This document shows positions 56,102 through 64,000 of a stretch of 64,000 nucleotides of DNA, piece by piece. The notes below the pieces were generated by a model. The model searched no databases and was not told the DNA's origin. It was given only the letters and a program-made list of their open reading frames with translations. A program made the position numbers and the translations under genes. Origin of the DNA: Scilla litardierei (lineage: Eukaryota; Streptophyta; Magnoliopsida; Asparagales; Asparagaceae); assembly GCA_030789695.1 (NCBI GenBank), contig CM061142.1, forward strand, positions 46,875,987-46,939,986, read 5' to 3'. How positions within the stretch are numbered: position 1 is the stretch's first letter; each line of letters begins with the position of its first letter.

Positions 56102-58521
56102 CTCCATATATCTCCTCGCTAGCGCCTCAGTGGACTGTCCCACTCGGAACGGATTAAAGTGCGCGGATTTGGTCAATCGATCTACGATCACCCAAATCGC
56201 GTCATTCTGCTTCGGACTCCGAGGCAGTCCAGTCACGAAATCCATAGTGATGTGTTGCCATTTCCACTCCGGAATCGGAAGCGGTTGTAGCAACCCGGCC
56301 GTACGCTGATGCTCCGCCTTCACTTGCTGGCAAACCAAGCACTTGGCTACACTCCGAGCCACACTCCTCTTCATACCATGCCACCAATAATTCAGACGAA
56401 GATCCTGGTAAATCTTGGTGCCACCAGGATGCACAGAATACGGCGAACAGTGTGCCTCCACCATCAACTCCTCTCTAATATCCCCAGCTGGCACACACAA
56501 CCTGGCTCCAAACCTCAGCGAGCCATCCTCATGAATCAAAAAGTCAGTCCGCAGACTGGCTTCCACCTGCTCCCGAATCTTCACCAGCTTCGGATCCTCA
56601 GCCTGGCCAGCCTTAATCCGATCCACAATCGTCGACTGTACCTGCATGTATATCAACGAAGAAGCCTCCCCAGGAAGGACAATCTCCACACCAGACTCGC
56701 AAAAATCATGCTGCTATCTCCACTGCGAGGTCAAAATCATCACCGCTGGAAGCCTACTCAGCGCATCAGGAACCACATTCACCTTGCCAGGGTGAAACTG
56801 CAAATCAATCTCATAATCTGCCATAAGCTCCAACCATCGACGCTGTCGCATGTTGAGCTCCTTCTGAGTGAAAATATACTTCAAGCTTTTGTGATCGGTG
56901 AAAATCTTCACTTTCTCACTCAGCAGGAAGTGCCTCCAAATCTTAAGAGCAAACACAACGGCAGCCAACTCCAAATCATGTGTCGGGTAATTCTTCTCAT
57001 GAACCTTAAGCTGACGAGACGCATATGCCACAACGTGCCCATGCTGATGCAACACACAACCAAGACCCTTGCTAGAAGCATCGCAAAAGATCTCAAATCC
57101 ACCGCTGCGATCAGGCACAACAAGAATAGGGGCGGTCGTCAACCTCTCCTTCAGAACGCCAAAAGCGTCCTCACAATCACCCGACCAAACAAAAGCAACA
57201 TCCTTCCGCGTCAACCTGGTCATCGGCTCAGCAATACGAGAAAAGTCCTTAATAAATCGCCGATAATAACCAGCAAGTCCAAGGAAACTCCGAATCTCAG
57301 ACGCAGACGACGGAACAGGCCACTCTCTGATGGCCCTAATCTTCTCGGGATCCACTGAAATACCATCTCCAGTCACCACATGCCCGAGAAATGCAACTCT
57401 ATCCAGCCAGAACTCGCACTTTGAAAACTTAGCATACAACCGATGCTTCCTCAAAATCTCTAACACCGTCCTCAAGTGCGAGGCATGCTCTTCCTCTGAC
57501 TTCGAATAGATCAGAATGTCGTCAATAAAGATAACGACAAACTTATCCAAAAAGTCGTAGAAAATTAGGTTCATCAGATTCATGAAAACTGCGGGCGCGT
57601 TAGTTACGCCAAAAGGCATAACCACGAACTCATAGTGTCCATACTTCGTCCTGAACGCTGTCTTCGGAACATCTCCCTTCTTCACCTTCAACTGATGGTA
57701 ACCACTCCTCAAATCCAATTTAGAAAACACCCTCGAACCTCCAAGCTGATCAAAAATATCATCGATGCGAGGCAACAGGTATTTATTTTTAATGGTCACC
57801 GTATTCAACTCCCGATAGTCCACGCACATGCGACGCGAACCATCCTTCTTCTTTACTAGCAGCACTGGCGCTCCCCACGGAGACACGCTAGGATTGATAT
57901 AACCCTTCTGCAAGAGCTCATCCAACTGCTTCCGCAACTCCTCCAATTCTGCAGGTGCCATACGATACGGCGCCTTCGAAATCGGCTGCGTACCTGGAAC
58001 GAGATCAATAGAAAATTCCAGAGCTCGATCAGGTGGCAAACCAGACATCTCCTCGGGGAAGACGTCGCCAAAATCTCGCACCACAGCTGGCCACTCCAAC
58101 TCCATCCGCATAGCCACAACCTCCACCGGCCTGGCCCGAAACCTGACAGGACCAAGCGAACTGCTACCACGGCTGAACTCAAATACTGGATGTCCGGGAA
58201 TCTCGAACACCACCTTCTTCCTTCGACAGTCGATCGTAGCATAGAAGCTCGCAAGCCAGTCCATCCCAAGAACTGCATCATAGTTGATGATGTCGTGGAC
58301 AATGAAATCAGCGAAAAGCTCATGTCCACAGACCACCAACGAGCAAGAATAGCAACCACGATGCACCGTGACCACGCCATTCCCTGTAACGATATTCCAA
58401 CTCTTGGGAAGAGGGGACGTCGACAAGGAATGCCTCTCCACGAAGCTCCGAGAAATAATGCACATCGATGCACCAGAGTCAAAGAGGACTCGTGCAGGAA
58501 ATGCGCAAACCAAAACCACAC

Positions 58522-58634
58522 CTAACAAGCAATTTACAATCAAACCCTAGTCTAGCAAACAATCATGTTCAAGCAAACAATACAATATAACAATCAAAAC
58601 CAGCTAGGAAAGTAACAGCTAGATTGAGGATTAC
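58522..58634 (-). other. Element I: intron 1, same site as in H
   Basis: Minus-sense GCAG|GTAATCC ... CTTGTTAG|GTGTGG, 113 bp. Unspliced translation stops at about 58594 after GNPQSSCYFPSWF. Confidence 0.72.
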
Positions 58635-59910
58635 CTGCGATAAACTCATCCACAGCCTCGCTCTCCACAGCGGTCATCAAAAAAGCCTGCCTCCTCGGTG
58701 GAACAGCCTGCTGAAAAGCCTGCCTCTGCGGAACAAGAGCTGCTCCACGACCAGCAGGAACAGACGCTCGCTGCTGCAACGGCTGAGCTGCAACAGGTGC
58801 CCTCCGCAGCGGACCCGCATGCCGACAATCCTTCGCGACATGGGAAGCATCACCACAAACCAGACACTGGCCCAAAAACTTCCGACACTGATCCTTGATG
58901 TGGCCAGGCTTACCGCAGAAATGGCAAGTCTTCAGAATAGGCCCTCTTGGCCTCTTAAACTGAGCAGACTGATTAGGCCTGAATCCAGGTCTAACCACAG
59001 CTCTCGCCTGTTCCACAGGCCTCTTCCCCGCACCAACAATAGACCCTCTCCTCTGGTTCACGAGCAGCTCCTGCCTCTTGGCTGCTATTAGAACCTTCTG
59101 ATAAGACTCCCGGTCAGAAGAGGTCACAAAACTCTGGAGCTCCGAAGCAAGTCCCTGCAGGAATCTCTGAGCTCTCTCCTCAGCGTCCTGCACCATCTTT
59201 GGTACAAACCGACTCAGCCTCATGAACTCTTGGTGGTACTGGTTCATCCGACGAGCTCCCCTGCTTCAAATCGATAAAACACTGCAGCATCTCTTCCCTT
59301 GTAGCTTTCGGGAAGAACTCACCCTCAAATCTGGCCTTGAAGGTAGCCCAGACGATCGGCTCCACCAACATCTTCTCTTCCGCATCCCACCAATTCCGGG
59401 CATTATCCTTGAGTTGCCTCCTCGCCAAATCAACCCATCCAGCTGGGGTGATCTTGGCCATCTTCAGATTGTCCTCGATGTTCCGAATCCACTCATCGGC
59501 AGCCAGAGGACCCTCAGACCCATCAAAATACGTGGGACCCAGCTCCCGAAATTGCTTCGCTCCTGGCTCAGAGCGAGGGGCATCCGGAAGAGCCCGGGCA
59601 GCTCGAGCAAGTGGAGCATTTTGGACTTGCAGGAGCACGCCCTGCTGCACTTGCATCATCTGGAGCATCATCCGCATCATCTCCCCGTTGGTGGGTTCCC
59701 GCTCAGGCTCCTCATCATGAGGGAGCGCCCCACTGCCCCCACCACGGGTGGAACGCCTTCCTGCCATCTAATGAAACCGAAAACGAATCAGATTAGACTC
59801 ATAGCTTATGACTCGGACGTCGAACTTAGTTTATTGGACATTCTAATATTATTATCGCTATTCCAAAAGTCGCAGTTACAGAAGGACCTTTATGGGCCAC
59901 CAACAAAACC

Positions 59911-62409
59911 TGTCACGCCTCGCTTCCCTAAAATGGAGGCGAGACGTGAAAAGGTCCGCACGAGAGTGGAGCTGTGAAGCCCCAAACCCGATAAGCGTCA
60001 ATAAAACATAAGCAGGTCCCTGTAACCACAACGGAACAACAATAATAACACAAGGAGAGACTGAAATAAAATCTCATATCTCATAAATTGTCCAACATGA
60101 AAATAAGTCCAACATCCAGAAAAACCACCAGGCTAAAAGAAAAGAGTCTAAGGCCCAGAACAAGGCCAACAAAAGCAACGACATAACAAAGTATAGGTGC
60201 TACGCACCGATAACAAAACAGCAGTCTAAAAACAAAAGGGATACACAATGAAAACACTAGGACTGGTCCCCAGTGTCCACGTACTCCCCGTCAAACACAA
60301 GCTCGGGCTCGGCGTCAGCAAACACCTCGTCCTCAACAAGGCACTCAGGCTCAGGATCTAACATGTGTCACCCAAAAGAGTAAAGGGGCACATGTCAGCA
60401 AGTCTAAAAGACTTGGGCAAGGAAACCGAAAGTAAGGCAACTAGCAACCTAGCAGTTTTAGTATGCATGACATGGCAGTTATAACATGAGTGCACAATTA
60501 AGACATGGCAAGACAATTTGTACAAGAGAACAATTATCGGGACAAGACAAGAGTAGCCAAGCTACTAACAATCTCAATCAATTCACGTTGTTTTGTAGAT
60601 GTTTACGCCCTTCAGCTGAATGGTACATCATTCACACCGATCGGCACTAAACACTATTCACGTTTCACTGTTGTTTGTAGATGTTTACGCCATTCAGCTG
60701 AATGGTACATCAGTCACACCAATCGGCACTAAACACTACCCCACCCCAGAGTTTACGCCTTACAACTACAGTTGCTGATCGGGCAGACCCCCAGTTGAAT
60801 GGCCGCTTAACCCTTACCCCATCCCACACGTTAACAAGCCAGGGTCCCTGCACATGAGCCCAGCAAGTGAGCCAGGGTTGCCCCGCACGGGAGCTTGTTT
60901 AACAAGTTCACAATTCAATATCGAGCGTTGGGGTTAGCAACTCATTATGCTCGCTTCTGGTCACGAGCCAGGAAACACAAGTATTGTAGCGATGCTACGC
61001 AATCACGGGATTCACTTGAAGAATGCAATGACATGACAATTAATTTGCGTACCGTTAATGGAAAGTAAACATGACATGGTAATTGTGCAACATGATATAT
61101 GTCGGAACTAGCTTTGTTGTCAAGCTAGTTCCCCAAATTGCGCCTAGGCGAGTATCATTTCGTCGCCTAGCCTCTTTTACGCCTACAACAAGCAAAATGG
61201 CCTAAAACATGGCCTAAACCCTAAGTGGCAAGTTTCACTTGCCTAGCACCGGGGATGACGATTACGAAGGTTCGTCTCGCGGATGCTAATCTAGGGGGGA
61301 AATCGCTGTTATGGGGAAACAATCATCAAACAACATGAAATTTCATTAGGGTTTCATAAAAATATAAATAGGTTATGAAAATATCGAGAGATCGATTTCT
61401 TACCGAGAGGAGGCGGAGAAAACACTCCGGAGAACCCTAGGACCAGATCTGGAAACGAATGGAGAAGTTTGGGAAACTAGGGTTTTGGGGGATTTTGGGG
61501 ATTTGATGGAGATTTGGGGAAAATGAGAGGTGGAATGAGTGGATGGAGGGTTTAGATGATGGATCTAGGGCTTGGGATGAAGGATTAAAGCTTGGAGGAA
61601 GATGGGGGCTCAAAGGGGGAGATTTTAGGGTTTTGGGTCGAGTGGAGGAAGAAGAAAACGTTTGGGAGGGGTATAAATAGGTTGGGCTGGCGGCTGCCCA
61701 GAAATTAGGGTTTTAACACAGATTAGTCGGTCAAAGAGCAACCACTGACCGACTAGTTTGGCAACTAGTCGGTCGGTCGACCAACGCAGACCGACTAAGT
61801 GTAAACAGTAACTTCTGAACGAAAATAGGATTTAGATTTAGTCGGTCCATGAACAAATACTGACCGACTAGTTTAACATCTAGTCGGTCGATGAACGTTC
61901 TTAGACCGACTAAGAGTGAACAGTATTGATACCAAAAATTAAGTTGAAGAGTTAGTCGGTTAAAGCAGCATTGCTGACCGACTAGTTTGCAACCTAGTCG
62001 GTCAACCAACGTTCTTAGACCGACTAACGATAAACAGTAACTTCTGAATAATTTAGAAAGCCAACTAGTCGGTCCAAGAAGGATTGCCGACCGACTGGAT
62101 CGTCATCTAGTCGGTCGGTGCCCCTTTTTATACCGGCTAATGTGCACCAAAAGTTCCGATACGGAGCGCGGAGCTCCAGGATCGATTCCTAAGACTCCTA
62201 GGCTTGATCTAACAGTAAGATACGACCGTTATGAAGCCCGTCACGAATGACTTGCTTCGAAATCGACGATCCTAAGGAAGAAACGAGAAAACAAGACGAA
62301 ACGATCGAAAATGAAAGTTACTGAGACGAAAACCACACGAGAGGAGAAAATCCACCAAAACATATATTATATTATAATAAATCCAGATACATGAAAAGCA
62401 GTCGTTACA
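59911..62409 (-). mobile_element. Element I: right LTR (5' LTR in sense orientation)
   Basis: Starts TGTCACGCCTCGC in + orientation, ends TCGTTACA before GATAA. In minus sense it is followed (59910 downward) by GGTTTTGTTGGTGGCCCAT, the conserved primer-side block. It has the palindrome array (about 61724-62121) and hairpins as in the left LTR. Confidence 0.92.
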
Positions 62410-62980
62410 GATAAGCTTGCGGGGGAGGATCCAATGATGTGTGAGAGAGTGACTACTTGACGATGCATGAGAACCTAGGCTAAGTAATCTTCTATACTCG
62501 GTGAGATTGCTAAAGTTTCACGAAATCCAGAAATCGACATTTAGCATTCATTTCATGAAAACCATACTTTTCTATTCTTGCTATTCCATATTGTGTGATA
62601 TCTCTTATACTCCTTATAGAAAGCATTCAATTGAAAAGTGTGTGATCTATGGTTATGCATACCGCTTTAGATGCTTCAGACGATGTTAATCCTAGAATGA
62701 TTCCATATTTCATGCTATTTCGATATTTTGGGGTTTTCTATTTCGAATGCATCATTATACTATGATATCGAGATAAAAGTCTGTGACATGTGTTTTATAT
62801 TCGATGTATGCTATATGAGTAAGCAAACCACACGTCTTGAGAAGAATGATCTAGTACCCCCCTTCTTCGCTTTCTATTCTATTTTTATTTTATTTTCCTT
62901 CTTTTCCATTATTTTGCCCGTCGGGTTTGCTTTTTACTCATCTTCCTCGAGGACGAGTAAGAGGTAAGCTTGGGAGATTT
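62410..62980 (+). other. Element K: last part of 3' region, with hairpin and polypurine tract
   Basis: Non-coding. Near its end CTTCCTCG-AGGA-CGAGTAAG (62942-62961) forms a hairpin like that of G, then AAGCTTGGGAGATTT (62966-62980) is the polypurine tract abutting the LTR. Confidence 0.65.
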
Positions 62981-64000
62981 TGATCACTCCATATTTTACA
63001 CCCTTTTTCTGCATGTTTGCATGCCACTTTGATCGCTCATATCGCGTTTTTCACTATTATTCGACAATATTGCGATGCTTTTCACGATTTCATGTTTTTG
63101 TCGTATTTCAGGAGATATGGAGCGATTCGGAGTGATTTTGAGATCAAGAGGATTTGCACCCACTCCAGAGTGTCACCCAAGGCTCTTTTGAGGGCTATTC
63201 GGCGATGAAAGACAATTGGAAGAAGAAGGAACTACGTAGGAGCGACGAGGAGGCGAAATGATGAAGATTGGGCATCTACAGCATGTCACTCGGCCGAGGG
63301 AAGCACTCACTCCGCCGACCAGACCGGACACGCACCACAGAAGGAAATCAGCGTGCACTCGGCCGAGTGACGATAGTCCACTTGGCCGAGTATGGAGATC
63401 CCCTCGCCCGAGTGGCACGGGAAAATCCACCGACAGAAGGAGCCAACTTACTGGAATCCGTCAGTCGATTTCAGAGTTGTCACTCGGCCGAGCATGGAAT
63501 GCCCCTCGGCCGAGTGAGTAAAGCCACTCAGCCGAGTCACCTCCGAAGACAGACCCCCGAAAATCCCCGACTTACTGGAAATGTACAGGGTTTGTCACTC
63601 GGCCGAGTGACATTTGTCACTCGGCCGAGTGAGCCGCTCCGCCTGCTGCGTAAAGTGCGATTTCTGGGCTGCGCATGGGCATTTTTGTCACGATTTTTTG
63701 GGCGATTTGAGGGGTATTTAAACCCAGTTTTTGCCCTAGTTTAGGAGGACTTTTTGATACTTTTTGCAGCCTTTTAAAGAGCTTTTTGGATCATTAGATT
63801 TAGCGTTTCCCTTGGAGATTAAAAGGTTATTTTTGTTGGATGCTATTGGATTCTCATTGGTTTGTCCCTCTTCTTATCAAAAAATCTATTTTTGTTGATA
63901 ATTTCTCTATTGCAATGAATTGTGTTGATTTTGTTATTGATTTTCTTATGAATTGCATGATGATTAGTGAGTAGTTTTATCGTCTTAGGGCATAGGGATG
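62981..64000 (+). mobile_element. Element K: 3' LTR (truncated by the window end)
   Basis: Starts TGATCACTCCATATTTTACA after the polypurine tract. U3 carries the palindrome array (63287-63631), then TATTTAAA at 63715-63722 and a T-rich R/U5. No LTR end is reached. Confidence 0.8.
63287..63631 (+). repeat. Array of CACTCGGCCGAGTG palindromes in the K 3' LTR
   Basis: Clear copies at 63287, 63356, 63379, 63481, 63503, 63525, 63596 and 63618, with weaker ones near 63308 and 63403. The last ends about 85 bp before the TATA-like box. Same motif as the internal array at 28838-29176. Confidence 0.9.

Larger units (their letters stand above)
55129..59767 (-). pseudogene. Element I: gag-pol polyprotein, broken
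   Basis: Same gene plan as H. Gag begins MAGRRSTRGGG at 59767 and keeps two CCHC knuckles (CHFCGKPGHIKDQC, CLVCGDASHVAKDC). Pol has VLFDSGAS protease, RT with FIDD, RNase H, integrase and chromodomain. Lesions relative to H: one extra base near 59250 shifts gag out of frame after FIDLKQG; TAG at about 56711-56713 replaces the Leu after SQWR, between RNase H and integrase; one T lost near 55325 after SHAVDF throws the chromodomain out of frame. Introns lie at 58634-58522 and 56101-56031. The original stop is at 55129-55131. The DNA is otherwise well kept, so inactivation is fairly recent. Confidence 0.9.
52583..62409 (-). mobile_element. Element I: Tekay/Del-type chromovirus, damaged relative of H
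   Basis: LTRs 52583-55082 (2500 bp) and 59911-62409 (2499 bp), flanked by GATAA (52578-52582 and 62410-62414). Sense is minus. Coding and LTR architecture match H, with the same two introns and the same palindrome array and hairpins, but the sequences differ enough to be a separate subfamily. It has at least three coding lesions. Confidence 0.93.
26421..64000 (+). mobile_element. Element K: Athila-like Ty3/Gypsy derivative, outermost host element (interrupted by E and I)
   Basis: Visible pieces are the gag-protease ORF (26421-28506), linker with internal promoter-like block, env-like ORF (29732-31631), 3' region (51146-52582 and 62410-62980) and the start of the 3' LTR (62981 onward). Pieces join exactly across E and I through their 5-bp duplications. 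RT and integrase are absent between protease and env-like ORF, so K is non-autonomous. Its 5' LTR, primer site and gag start should lie left of the window, beyond J. Confidence 0.8.

Overview
This window is a plant (angiosperm-type) heterochromatic segment made almost entirely of nested LTR retrotransposons. The evidence is Ty1/Copia, Tekay/Del-type chromovirus and Athila-like Ty3/Gypsy proteins, plant-type tRNA primer-binding sites, polypurine tracts, long LTRs and 5-bp target duplications. I see no host gene, rRNA, tRNA gene or CRISPR array.

The layout resolves into seven elements. K is an Athila-like element on the + strand and the outermost host. Its visible pieces are 26421-31631, 51146-52582 and 62410-64000; its 5' part lies left of the window. 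J is a decayed Copia element (+) inserted in K's gag: partial 5' LTR 1247-2337, pol 3639-6847, and a 3' LTR split into 7979-8112 and 25277-26420. A is a Gypsy LTR (295-1246, +) that appears inserted in J's 5' LTR. F (8113-25271, -) is a non-autonomous element with 3.8-kb LTRs and target duplication TAAAT, sitting in J's 3' LTR. G (13997-21406, +) is a non-autonomous Athila-like element with a tRNA-Asp primer site, an intact 453-aa ORF and target duplication ACATC, sitting inside F. E (31632-51145, -) is a non-autonomous chromovirus derivative with target duplication ACCAC, sitting in K's env-like ORF. H (35389-45206, +, target duplication ACCAG) is a coding-competent chromovirus inside E. I (52583-62409, -, target duplication GATAA) is a damaged relative of H inside K's 3' region.

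The most interesting signals are these. (1) Three leader hairpins keep their order, and two keep their loops while the stems change in compensation, between the autonomous H/I LTRs and the coding-less E LTRs; this looks like a shared RNA signal for trans-mobilisation. (2) Two GT-AG introns occur at identical places in H and I. One separates Gag from protease; the other splits the integrase DDE triad, which suggests that splicing sets the Gag:Pol:IN ratio. (3) Arrays of CpG-rich palindromes lie just upstream of the TATA box in three different LTR families (G, H/I, K), with a different palindrome sequence in each. (4) K carries a second copy of its palindrome array plus a TATA box internally, in front of the env-like ORF, like an internal promoter. 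(5) G carries an intact CCHC-knuckle ORF that I cannot assign to a known retroelement protein.

Functions and nesting are read from sequence only. Ages are relative: H and G each show only about two dozen LTR-LTR differences by eye and are inside E and F, so they are the youngest layers.
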